A stretch of 64,000 nt of DNA from Magnetococcales bacterium (lineage in GTDB: Bacteria; Pseudomonadota; Magnetococcia; Magnetococcales; JADFYX01). Each line of letters starts with the position of its first letter. The stretch's first letter is position 1. The notes under the pieces are model-generated. The model had not been told where the DNA came from. It saw nothing but the letters and a program-made list of their open reading frames with translations, and ran no database searches. The position numbers and the translations under genes are program-made. Positions 54,082 to 61,430 of this stretch are shown in pieces. The stretch is from contig PEAM01000003.1 of assembly GCA_002753565.1 (NCBI GenBank), forward strand, positions 124,794-188,793. Direction: 5' to 3'.

Positions 54082-54876
54082 TCACTCGTCTTTCTCAAAC
54101 CATTTTTCCGGTCGGCGGTGCTTCCGGTGCTGCTGGTAATATCGGATATCTTCCAAAGATTCTCTGGCCATTTCTAATAGACTGTCCTTCGCTTCTTGGC
54201 TGATCAGATCAGAGCTTTGAATCGCAGAAATTGTATTGTCCACCAGTGATTCATTCTCTTTATCAACCAAAGCAGCCTGTATCTCATTTTCCCAAGTATT
54301 TACTGCTCTATGCTGCCTTATCGCTTCACTATAACTTTGCTGATCTTCAGCCTTTATTGGTGAGCCGAAAGCTCCTATCGCGTTTTTAAATGGTTCAGTC
54401 AGCTTTCTGATTTCTGGCCGCATTTCCTCTAATAGTTCATACCCCATATCGAATACGATAAAACTATCAAAGACACGCCTTGCCTTTGCAATTTCATCAG
54501 CAGGAGTCTTGTTTGATTCAAGAATTTTTAATGTCTGAGCGAGCAACTCATGCCGCTCTTTCTTGGTTAGATGGCCATCCAACCTTCCTAATTTTGAACC
54601 AACAGAAAGTAAAAATTCACTAGTCACAAGAGAAAGCTTGTTTAGATTTCCAACCAGTTTCTCAGCCTCCTCCATTTTCTCTTCCCAGGTTTCAGCCTCT
54701 ATGCCGAACCCTTTGAATTTTTTGAATCGGCTCAGGAAGAAAAATATCAGGCAGATGATAGCAATTCCAAATGTGACTGTTGCCGTGGCGGTTTTATCTT
54801 GGTAGGCCAGATTTCCACCAAAGACCATGAAACCCAAAGAGGCCACCCCAACGGCCCCCCTCATTAAATTATCCAT
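54082..54876 (-). CDS. membrane protein with two N-terminal helices, unknown function
   Basis: I chose ATG 54876 (MDNLMRGAVG), with an excellent GAGGGGAATAAGA ahead; an in-frame ATG at 54897 overlaps the upstream stop. The 264-residue product has two membrane helices (about 8-25 and 34-52), a basic SRFKKFKGFGIEAETWEE segment, and a long soluble helical domain. Similar proteins occur in phages and islands. It lies 20 bases downstream of the DUF2442-HTH gene and may form a unit with it and DUF4160. Confidence 0.7.
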   Translation of the reverse strand: MDNLMRGAVGVASLGFMVFGGNLAYQDKTATATVTFGIAIICLIFFFLSRFKKFKGFGIEAETWEEKMEEAEKLVGNLNKLSLVTSEFLLSVGSKLGRLDGHLTKKERHELLAQTLKILESNKTPADEIAKARRVFDSFIVFDMGYELLEEMRPEIRKLTEPFKNAIGAFGSPIKAEDQQSYSEAIRQHRAVNTWENEIQAALVDKENESLVDNTISAIQSSDLISQEAKDSLLEMARESLEDIRYYQQHRKHRRPEKWFEKDE

Positions 54877-54896
54877 TCTTATTCCCCTCATACCCA

Positions 54897-55388
54897 TCAA
54901 TGCGCCGAATCTCTCCCCAGCCCAGCCTCAACAGCCAAGCAGGCCAGTCGGACCACCTCCGGCACCGGTGCCTTGCCAGTAGAAAACTTATTGATCTGGC
55001 GGACGCTGTACCCCAGAACCTCGGCTATGCTGTTCTGGCTGTACCCCTGCCGTTTCAGCCAGGCCCGGAATTCATCTGCTGTCATTCCCTCCCCGGACAT
55101 CAGGGAGCCTTGCTCCTCGGCAAAATGGTAGAGGGTATCCCAGTGGGTGGAAATATCCCCAGGCCAGCCAACCGCCACCCCATCGTGGATGATGGCGCAC
55201 TTGGTGAAAAACTCTGGATCCTGTAACGCGGCCAGGCTCTTTTTCTTCTGGACCTGATCCTCCATGTTGACCATGCCATGCTCGCCGTTGGAAAACTCCA
55301 CACTGAGAGAGAAGCTTTCTGGGATCGGGACCACCTTCTTGAGTCGGAGCCCTTTCTCGAACAATTCTATGTGTTTCGCCTTGTCCAT
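54897..55388 (-). CDS. DUF2442-HTH fusion protein, possible antitoxin
   Basis: I chose ATG 55388 (MDKAKHIELFEKGLRLKKV) with AGGAGGATACC ahead. The 163-residue product has an N-terminal DUF2442 domain (PIPESFSLSVEFSNGEHGMVNM, LQDPEFFTKCAIIHDGVAVGWPG) and a C-terminal HTH (RLKRQGYSQNSIAEVLGYSVRQI-like, about 115-145). DUF2442 and DUF4160 genes are frequent neighbours and are suspected toxin-antitoxin partners. Here the HTH would allow autoregulation. Confidence 0.8.
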   Translation of the reverse strand: MDKAKHIELFEKGLRLKKVVPIPESFSLSVEFSNGEHGMVNMEDQVQKKKSLAALQDPEFFTKCAIIHDGVAVGWPGDISTHWDTLYHFAEEQGSLMSGEGMTADEFRAWLKRQGYSQNSIAEVLGYSVRQINKFSTGKAPVPEVVRLACLAVEAGLGRDSAH

Positions 55389-55438
55389 TGGTATCCTCCT
55401 GTTCCAAATATTGTGCCTGGCTCGTACCGGGCCGTGCT

Positions 55439-55669
55439 TTATGCGCGATGCATTTTGATCCAAATTTCCATCAGCCGATCCCGGTTTTCCTCAGCCCATT
55501 TGATGGCTTTCTTGGCCTCCCGGATCTGTTTGGCCTGGCCGATCACGCTGAGGTCATCCAGGAAAACAATGACGTCAACGCCGCCGCCGATTATGTGGCA
55601 GTGAGGGGGTTCATGCTCCGGGTCACCGATCAGGATAATGAAGCTTCCAATTTTTTTGATGTTTCCCAT
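55439..55669 (-). CDS. DUF4160 domain protein, possible toxin-antitoxin partner
   Basis: This 76-residue product has the DUF4160 features: FIILIGDPEHEPPHCHIIGG followed by a WAEENRDRLMEIWIKMH helix. GAGGGAGACGGTG precedes the ATG at 55669. It is the first gene of a minus-strand trio with DUF2442-HTH and a membrane protein. I infer a toxin-antitoxin or phage-defence module from this pairing; there is no direct evidence of toxicity. Confidence 0.8.
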   Translation of the reverse strand: MGNIKKIGSFIILIGDPEHEPPHCHIIGGGVDVIVFLDDLSVIGQAKQIREAKKAIKWAEENRDRLMEIWIKMHRA

Positions 55670-55747
55670 TCACCGTCTCCCTCAATAGTTGAAAACAGTA
55701 TACGGAATTAAGTTCCTATATGGAAGTTAATAAGCGCACTTTTCTCG

Positions 55748-56190
55748 TTATTCTTGCCCGCAACCGATCACTGTTTCAAGCTCTCTCCCGGCCCGATCCC
55801 GCTCCCCCTCAGTCACCACGCCATCCTTCTGGCCATCCAGATCGAACCGGTGACCGCCATCGGCGACAGCCTGCAGATAATCCTCCCGGTTGGTCTCCAG
55901 CCAGGTTGAAAGAACCAGCCGGGCCACCCGTTTCGAACACCGGTACCGGATCATGATCTGATTGCCGATATTCCGGGCCCAGGGTACCGGTTCCAGATCA
56001 TTGGTCGGGTGAGGAAACAGATCCGGGCTCTCGGTTTGTAATCGGGTGATGATCATAAAAGCCTTCCGCTGGGCTGGAGTCAGCTTAGGGTACCTGGGGG
56101 TGAGTTTGACTGGGGGAACCGGTTTGGATTGCTTTAGGCTCAGAGTGCGGCGGGCTTTTTTTTACCGTTGGGAAAATTGTTTGAAATCAT
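55748..56190 (-). CDS. ProQ/FinO-domain RNA chaperone, frameshifted by one base
   Basis: The open frame ends at 55748 and carries ProQ/FinO features: LSTWLETNREDYLQAV, HRFDLDGQKDGVVT and ERDRAGREL. Upstream, in another frame, ATG 56190 (MISNNFPNGKKK) has TTAGGATATT ahead. The two join at a run of eight A (T on plus at 56156-56163). One extra A restores a 147-residue frame with a basic linker and LTPAQRKAFMII, the ProQ N-terminal motif. It may be a sequencing error, transcriptional slippage or decay. Plasmid and phage FinO/ProQ proteins bind regulatory RNA. Confidence 0.75.
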
Positions 56191-56304
56191 AATAATATCC
56201 TAACTTTAATGGTTGATAAAGCTGGTGAACTGGAGCTACATGACAAGCCATGGAAGCACGACGAAAGCAACCAGGAAAGTATCAGCCAGACCAGGGAGAA
56301 AAAG

Positions 56305-56535
56305 ATGGAAGGAAGGGAAATGCAATTTGAACCGGCCAAGATTACCTACGCGGCCACAGTATTGGGCCAGAACCTGATGAGGCTCCATCGAACACAATCA
56401 ATTCTCGCCATGGTGAAGGACGGGCTACATAACTCGGCAGATCCACGGCGCGACCTATGGACAGACGTCCTCACTGTAGCCCATGAGGAGTTGGATCGGC
56501 TGTTCGATGACTTGACCGTGGGAAAACGGGTTTAA
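56305..56535 (+). CDS. small hypothetical protein, first of a tandem pair
   Basis: I place the start at ATG 56305, after AGGGAGAAAAAG; the frame is open back to 56209 and ATG 56320 is also possible. The 76-residue product (KITYAATVLGQNLMRLHR, EELDRLFDDL) clearly resembles the next gene. It lies on the plus strand between minus-strand genes. Unknown function. Confidence 0.6.
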   Translation: MEGREMQFEPAKITYAATVLGQNLMRLHRTQSILAMVKDGLHNSADPRRDLWTDVLTVAHEELDRLFDDLTVGKRV

Positions 56536-56555
56536 CCAGGAAGAGGTATATAATT

Positions 56556-56765
56556 ATGACAAGCAAAAAACAGAAATACCCGGCCACCACCATGAAACAG
56601 GTATTGCTGAGGTTGCGTAGGGCGCGAACCGTATTGAGTGGTGCCGTTGACGACCTAAAAAAATCTTCTGACCCAGAGTGTGAAAAAAAAGGAGATTCCC
56701 TGGCACTTGTTGACGAGGAGTTGGCTACCCTGTTTGACGGCCTGCCCATCGATCTGGAAAGTTGA
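56556..56765 (+). CDS. small hypothetical protein, second of a tandem pair
   Basis: This 69-residue product shares with the preceding gene the pattern Y.AT, L.RL.R, V.D.L, S.DP and EEL..LFD.L, so one was copied from the other. ATG 56556 follows AGGAAGAGG at fair spacing. It converges with the Mor-like gene on the opposite strand. Unknown function. Confidence 0.6.
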   Translation: MTSKKQKYPATTMKQVLLRLRRARTVLSGAVDDLKKSSDPECEKKGDSLALVDEELATLFDGLPIDLES

Positions 56766-56793
56766 CCGTACCCGGCACCACCATCCTGCCGGA

Positions 56794-57162
56794 TCAAACC
56801 GTCTTTTTCAAAACATTGAAAATCTGGCGAGCGGTCAGATCATGTTCCAGAGCCAGTTCATCCACAGACCATCCAGAATCGTATTGCCGGATTATCGCCT
56901 GATCACGCCGCCTCCGTTTGACCTTTGTCCCCATCGATAGCACAAGCTGATCTCCACCGTAATTGTCAGACAACTTCTCCGCTCCCTCCTGGCCAAGCAA
57001 AACCGCCAACCAGTGACCATCCTTTATTCGCTTCGGAACGTAGAACCTCCGGCCAGCAAATTCCACCATCAGCCGCTCGGTAATTTCCACACCAACGACC
57101 ATCGCCAGATCAATCATGGATTGCGGCCAGTCAGCCGGGATTGACTCTGTTGTTTCTTCCAT
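56794..57162 (-). CDS. Mor-like transcription regulator
   Basis: This 122-residue product has the Mor family pattern: DLAMVVGVEITERLMVEFAGRRFYVPKR, then LGQEGAEKLSDNYGGDQL, and a C-terminal HTH (WSVDELALEHDLTARQIFNVL). Mor of phage Mu activates middle genes. Here it is located just downstream of the terminase small subunit-like gene and could control late or packaging functions of the element. The start at ATG 57162 gives the full domain. Confidence 0.78.
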   Translation of the reverse strand: MEETTESIPADWPQSMIDLAMVVGVEITERLMVEFAGRRFYVPKRIKDGHWLAVLLGQEGAEKLSDNYGGDQLVLSMGTKVKRRRRDQAIIRQYDSGWSVDELALEHDLTARQIFNVLKKTV

Positions 57163-57180
57163 GCTGAACGTTGCCGGGTA

Positions 57181-57756
57181 TCAGCTTTTCGCATCAGAGA
57201 TTTTGCTCAACTTCTCGGAAATTTCGGCTCGAAGTTGACGACATTCCCGAAAAATAAGATCACGGATTTCCGCTCGGTCTGTCATCCCGGCAACATCATC
57301 GGCAATCCGGCCTCCTAATCCGTCCAAAGCCGTAGAGAGAATGACCATCGCCTCGGCAAAAACCTGCTCAACTTCGCCAAAATCGAGAACCTTTCCCTCC
57401 ATCTGATCAAGCTCAATCTTGGCTTTTTTGGCGTTGATCGTCTCCTTCATCGCCTTCGCCTGTATCAGCTTGGCTCCAGTGTTCGACGGAACCTCGTGTT
57501 CCCCCTGGCCAGCCAGAGCAATCGACTGACGTTTCGGAGACTGTTTTGGTGGGGCTCCATCTTTTCTCGGTCTTCCTCCAGCGTTGGGGGAACTCCAGAT
57601 GGAACTGGTTGTTGCCTGGAACTCCATATCAGCCCGTTCCGGGTCGATCTTTCCATCGACCAGGGTGATACGTCCTTCCTTCACCATCCGGCTGATATAC
57701 TGCCTGCTCTTGCCGACCCGCCGAGCATACTCGTTTTGCGATACCAATTTGGACAT
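57181..57756 (-). CDS. terminase small subunit-like HTH protein
   Basis: I chose ATG 57756 (MSKLVSQNEYARRVGKSRQY), with GAGGGGAAACTG ahead, over the longer open frame. The 191-residue product has an N-terminal HTH (YARRVGKSRQYISRMVKEGRITLVDGKIDPE), a basic linker and a helical C-terminus (INAKKAKIELDQMEGKVLDFGEVEQV) like Nu1-type small terminases. As in element 1, no large subunit is seen. A cluster of TTGACA-containing repeats lies just upstream. Confidence 0.65.
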   Translation of the reverse strand: MSKLVSQNEYARRVGKSRQYISRMVKEGRITLVDGKIDPERADMEFQATTSSIWSSPNAGGRPRKDGAPPKQSPKRQSIALAGQGEHEVPSNTGAKLIQAKAMKETINAKKAKIELDQMEGKVLDFGEVEQVFAEAMVILSTALDGLGGRIADDVAGMTDRAEIRDLIFRECRQLRAEISEKLSKISDAKS

Positions 57757-57771
57757 TTTCAGTTTCCCCTC

Positions 57772-57816
57772 TGTCAACCAGTAGGTTGACATCTTGGTTG
57801 ACACTTCGTGTTGACA
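57772..57816. promoter_or_regulatory. GGTTGACA repeat array (operator/promoter) upstream of the terminase-like gene
   Basis: One inverted TGTCAACC (57772-57779) and three direct GTTGACA units (GGTTGACA at 57784-57791 and 57796-57803; GTTGACA at 57810-57816) lie at about 12-13 base intervals, followed by GGTTGG at 57821. The minus-strand gene starts at 57756, so the array straddles its leader. TTGACA also equals the -35 hexamer on the plus strand. Confidence 0.6.
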
Positions 57817-58324
57817 TAGTGGTTGGCGCGACTTTTCCAAAAAAAACGTTAATATGCGCTCAAAATGCCGCCTCTTAATCAGAAGAACGTAAACTGCTTT
57901 TTCTGACTGTAAAAACCCGAAAAAGCCGCCGCGCGCGGTACCCGCAGAGAACTGCCCCCCAAAGGAACCAAGAGGGGGGTACCCCCTGTTGGCCACGTGT
58001 GCCCGCGTGTTCCGGTATCACGTTTGCACTGGCCCGGTACAACCATCCGATCGACACGCGACCGCACACGGCTTGAGTTTCTCAGCCGCACTGAACGAGG
58101 ACGGTATCCAGGAGACCACTCTCTCACCCAAGCAGTGGCCCCCTGGATCATATTGGCGACGTCATGGCTCAACCCGGTGCCGAGTACCAGACAGGTGCGG
58201 CGCCGCCGGATGCACCTTCGTCCCGTCGGCCCGGCAGTGGAGTAGCCTGAGAGACACCGAACGTGAATCAGCAGGGAGGAGTCCCCCTCCGCACGCCCCA
58301 TACTTCCCGCTGGCCACGGGAAGA
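57817..58324. other. GC-rich stretch without a convincing gene
   Basis: About 500 bases with long open frames on both strands but Arg/Gly/Ser-rich translations, no ribosome sites and no known families. It contains GGGGGTACCCCC (palindrome near 57975) and GCGCGCGGTACC. A cis site (packaging or origin) or a decayed gene is possible. I cannot decide. Confidence 0.4.
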
Positions 58325-58918
58325 TCAGTGGATCAGCCACCGTTCGAGCCGGGCAGCCTCCGTCTCCAGGTTCTCAATGTCGTCTTGCCGGCGGTTTGAC
58401 TGTCCGACGATCAGAACGGCTGTTGCGAAATCTCGCTCATACGTTGGGAAACCAGCAGCCTGGTAGGTAACGGCCATATCGGTAAGTTCCCCTTTGTGAC
58501 GGCTACGGAACTCCTCTGCCATCAATCGGAACCCTTCACGCCAAAAGGCAAGCCGGGCCTCGGTTGCCGCCGACTCGTGTTTGTCCGCTGAAATTACGCC
58601 GCCAAGCTGTTCTGAACAGCGTTGCTGCCTCTCGACGATTTTCTTGGCCAGTTGTTCAATGCGTTCGGTGACGGAGCGCAACGAACTCTTAGCCTCTCTC
58701 ATCTTCATCCCGAGCATCGGACTGTGCCCATTTTGCGATTCCGCAATGAGGCTGTCTTGCTCCTGTTGAATAGCGGCCTGCCGTTTCTCCAGCCGGTCAA
58801 TTTCCGTCGCCAGTTTGTCGGCCTCGACATGGAACCTTGAAATCAGACTCTTCGCCTGGTTCAGCCGGTCGATGGCCGCCTGCTTCTGCTCGGCCAGTTG
58901 TTTCAATTGCACGTTCAT
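58325..58918 (-). CDS. coiled-coil protein, paralogue of the upstream gene
   Basis: This 197-residue product begins with a long coiled coil (about 1-105, LAEQKQAAIDRLNQ, DRLEKRQAAIQQEQDSL) and then ARLAFWREGFRLMAEEFRS and FATAVLIVGQ. The latter part aligns with the neighbour at 58988-59575 (KVFWNTVFEQEAERFRR, FVKIVMIGD). GGAGATAAACACG precedes the ATG. No known family; position downstream of replication genes suggests a DNA-metabolism or structural role. Confidence 0.65.
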   Translation of the reverse strand: MNVQLKQLAEQKQAAIDRLNQAKSLISRFHVEADKLATEIDRLEKRQAAIQQEQDSLIAESQNGHSPMLGMKMREAKSSLRSVTERIEQLAKKIVERQQRCSEQLGGVISADKHESAATEARLAFWREGFRLMAEEFRSRHKGELTDMAVTYQAAGFPTYERDFATAVLIVGQSNRRQDDIENLETEAARLERWLIH

Positions 58919-58939
58919 CGTGTTTATCTCCGAGGATGC

Positions 58940-58975
58940 AGGGGTAGCCCCCCGGTCGGCGGGGGGGCTACCCCT
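58940..58975. terminator. 14-bp GC-rich hairpin between the coiled-coil genes
   Basis: AGGGGTAGCCCCCC (58940-58953) pairs perfectly with 58962-58975 around an 8-base loop. It lies between the stop of the upstream coiled-coil gene and the start of the downstream one on the minus strand. No T-run follows, so it may be a processing or attenuating hairpin. Confidence 0.6.
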
Positions 58976-58987
58976 CGAGGAAATGGG

Positions 58988-59575
58988 CTATCCCAGGAGT
59001 TTGGATTCAATCTGTTGGGCACGAGCCTGGATGTCTTCGGGAGGTTTCCCGTAGAGGAAATTGTCACCGATCATGACAATTTTTACGAACTGGTCCGGGT
59101 GAACGATCCGTTCAGCCTTGTAGCTCATAAGGTAAATCTGATCCATTCGTTCCGCGCTCTCCCGGCGAAAACGCTCGGCCTCCTGTTCGAAGACGGTATT
59201 CCAAAACACCTTCTCCGCATGTTGAGCAGTGCTGTTCAACTCGCGCATGACTTCCTCGCCGAGTTCATTTTCCAGCCGATACTCCAGAGCCTCGACCAGT
59301 TCGTCATGGTCGGCCAAAGCAGCCTGATCGGCCCGAAAATCCTCCCGAGCTTTTTCCAGAACGACCCGAGCGCTTTTTTCGTCTTTGGCGGCAACGGAGG
59401 CCAGAGCCGTCTGTTTCCGTTGGTTGCTGAGCGCGAGTTTTTCCTTCAGCTTCTCACGCTCTTTGGCCATCTCATCCAGAGGCTGCTGGAGGGAATTCCG
59501 CTCCTCCTGGCTGGCCTGCAAATCGGCAAGGGCATCGTTCTTTGTTGCGGCCAGTTTTTTCAGTTCGTTTGACAT
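58988..59575 (-). CDS. coiled-coil protein, paralogue of the downstream gene
   Basis: This 195-residue product has an N-terminal coiled coil (about 1-105) and a C-terminal part with KVFWNTVFEQEAERFRR, then PDQFVKIVMIGDNFLYG. TAGGAGAAAAAGATC precedes ATG 59575. The layout matches the next gene, although identity is low. It is the third gene after the helicases on the minus strand. Confidence 0.65.
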   Translation of the reverse strand: MSNELKKLAATKNDALADLQASQEERNSLQQPLDEMAKEREKLKEKLALSNQRKQTALASVAAKDEKSARVVLEKAREDFRADQAALADHDELVEALEYRLENELGEEVMRELNSTAQHAEKVFWNTVFEQEAERFRRESAERMDQIYLMSYKAERIVHPDQFVKIVMIGDNFLYGKPPEDIQARAQQIESKLLG

Positions 59576-59618
59576 GATCTTTTTCTCCTATTGAAAGTGC
59601 TGTGAATGATTGCAGTTG

Positions 59619-59927
59619 TTATTGCGGGCGTGCGTTGACGGCGTCGATGTAGGCTTGGTGGGCCTCGGGGTACCTGTTGGCCACATCCCGGACGGCTTCA
59701 GACTCACTCATGCCCGATGCGACGGCCTTCCGAACCAGTTCCTTGAACCGGATCACGGCCTGTTTGTTGGATTTGCCACTGGTATTACCGAAATGAAAGG
59801 CGGCCTCGTGCAGATCCGGATGTTCCGCGACGACTTCACGGGTGGCGTCCGCTTTGGAAGCCTCTTTCCGCACTTTGATTTCGACCAGGGCTGCGAATTG
59901 TTCGGTTGCTGTTTCTCGATCCATCAT
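59619..59927 (-). CDS. small helical hypothetical protein
   Basis: This 102-residue product (MMDRETATEQFAALVEIKV) has alternating helices with a repeated pattern, ASKADATREVVAEHPDLHEAA and MSESEAVRDVANRYPEAHQA: two copies of a (S/A)xxxA.R.V...P..H.A unit. GAAGGAGAATA precedes the start at 59927. It sits between the RecD-like pseudogene and the coiled-coil genes. The related repeats suggest a small protein-DNA or protein-protein domain. Confidence 0.65.
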   Translation of the reverse strand: MMDRETATEQFAALVEIKVRKEASKADATREVVAEHPDLHEAAFHFGNTSGKSNKQAVIRFKELVRKAVASGMSESEAVRDVANRYPEAHQAYIDAVNARPQ

Positions 59928-59950
59928 TATTCTCCTTCAAAAGGTGTTTG

Positions 59951-61241
59951 TCATATGGTTGCCAGATTGAGGATCACCCTGTCGGATGCTCGGGTGATTC
60001 CGGTATACAGACTCCGCAGAGCCTCGGCCCGGTTCGGGTTTCGCATGATGTCGGCCGCGTCCACGAAAACATTTCGATACGTGCTTCCCTGGCTCCGGTG
60101 CGTGGTGATGGCGTGACATGGCCGCAGATCTTCCATAGACCGCTTCAGCTTCCAAAATGGGCCCCATGACACGTCATCATCGTTTATGGCCTGATTTGCC
60201 AATTCCTGAAGCCGGGATTTGATACGCTCTTTTTCCGATACGTCCGGCAGGTAGAGGGTGACTTCGTCCCGGTCATCGGGTTGAAACAGCACCTCCCAAA
60301 CGTTGAACCGGTCATCATCGAACCATGGGTGGATCGTCCTGGCGCATTCGAGTACCTGGCCTTCTACGGCAGAGTGCAGTGCCAACTTGGCCGATTGCTT
60401 TTTCCCCTCAGAGAGCCGGTGTACGGCGCCGGCGGTGATGGCTCGCTCGCCGGGAATGAATGGTGCATCAGTCCGGCCGCCATGGAGAATCTCACGAACC
60501 TTCCGGTTGAAGCGGATGACTTGAGAATTCCTCCAGGAGATGATCCGGACACGGTCCGGGTTGTTTTGGTACGCCTCAGACTTGAATGCCTGTGGCATCC
60601 AGCGTTCGAAATGTTCTCCCGGCATCAGAAACAGGCCATGCTCGTCGGAGTGGCCGACATGCTCACGAACGTTGACCCGCTCGCCATTGTTCTGTGCATT
60701 CCGGATTGCAGCGGCCAGGCCGATGATGGGGTTTCCTTCGGCCTGTCGAACGATGTTCGTCAAAATGGCTCTCTGCCGGATTTTGAACGTAGGGGAGTCA
60801 TCCTCTCCAACCGGGGGGAGTTGTGCGGGGTCGCCGACGAAAATAATTTTCGTATCTGGATGCGCATGGCTGGCGTCAGCGATGAAGTCGAAAATATCCG
60901 CTCCAATCATTGAGCACTCGTCAACCACCACCAGATCATAAAGATGAAATTCTGAGACACCATCTTCCACCAGGATTTCCTGATCCCGCCGGCCCTTCAC
61001 TACTAGACCGAGCAAGCTGTAGGCCAACACTATCAGCCATCCGTTCCAGAACTCCGGCGGCTTTGTGTGTCGGTGCAGCCAGGAAGACATTCACGGTGGC
61101 TGGCAGGCTGTCGACGAACTAAGTCACGAGATAGGTCTTTCCGCTTCCGGCATATCCGACCAGGATGAGTGAGCGATCTTTCGATGCCATAAACTTCTGC
61201 ATCCTATCCACAGCCATCTGTTGTTGTTCGGTCAAAGGCAT
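59951..61241 (-). pseudogene. RecD-like SF1 helicase, inactivated by an amber codon and a frameshift
   Basis: ATG 61241 (MPLTEQQQMAVDRM; TGAGGAAGAG ahead) leads to Walker A GYAGSGKT, then a TAG at 61119-61121 (codon 41), probably a former CAG (Gln). The frame resumes as FVDSLPATVNVFLAAPTHKAAGVLERMADSVG and then shifts near 61021-61032, where several residues are missing before AYSLLGLVVKGRR. The remaining 59951 side keeps VVVDECSMIG, GDPAQLPPVG and HAITTHRSQGSTY. As drawn it cannot make a full helicase. Confidence 0.85.
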
Positions 61242-61430
61242 TTTTAACTCTTCCTCACCCTACCCTTTACTGGCCTGCTTCTTTTGTCGACAAATGAGAA
61301 CGGATCCCAATACCAGTAGCAGAAGTAGCAGGTACAACCCTTACCCCCTCACATGAGAAATAATTTTTGGTTTTTTTTCTCTCATGTGTATCCCAAGGGT
61401 TGAAACTGCTACTTTTGCTACCAATCAGAA
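61242..61430. other. short intergenic region between helicase genes
   Basis: Contains an AT-rich stretch with an inverted repeat: CTCACATGAGAAATAATT (near 61347) and TCTCTCATGTGTATCC (near 61379) share CTCATGTG/CACATGAG. It may form a hairpin or operator between the SF3 helicase and RecD-like genes on the minus strand. Confidence 0.4.

Noticed and set aside
53976..54203. 75-codon plus-strand frame
   Set aside because: Overlaps the end of the membrane protein gene antisense and lacks a ribosome site.
57879..58340. 153-codon minus-strand frame, and plus-strand frames over the same bases
   Set aside because: Arg/Gly/Ser-rich translation, no ribosome site, no family pattern. It looks like a by-product of high GC.
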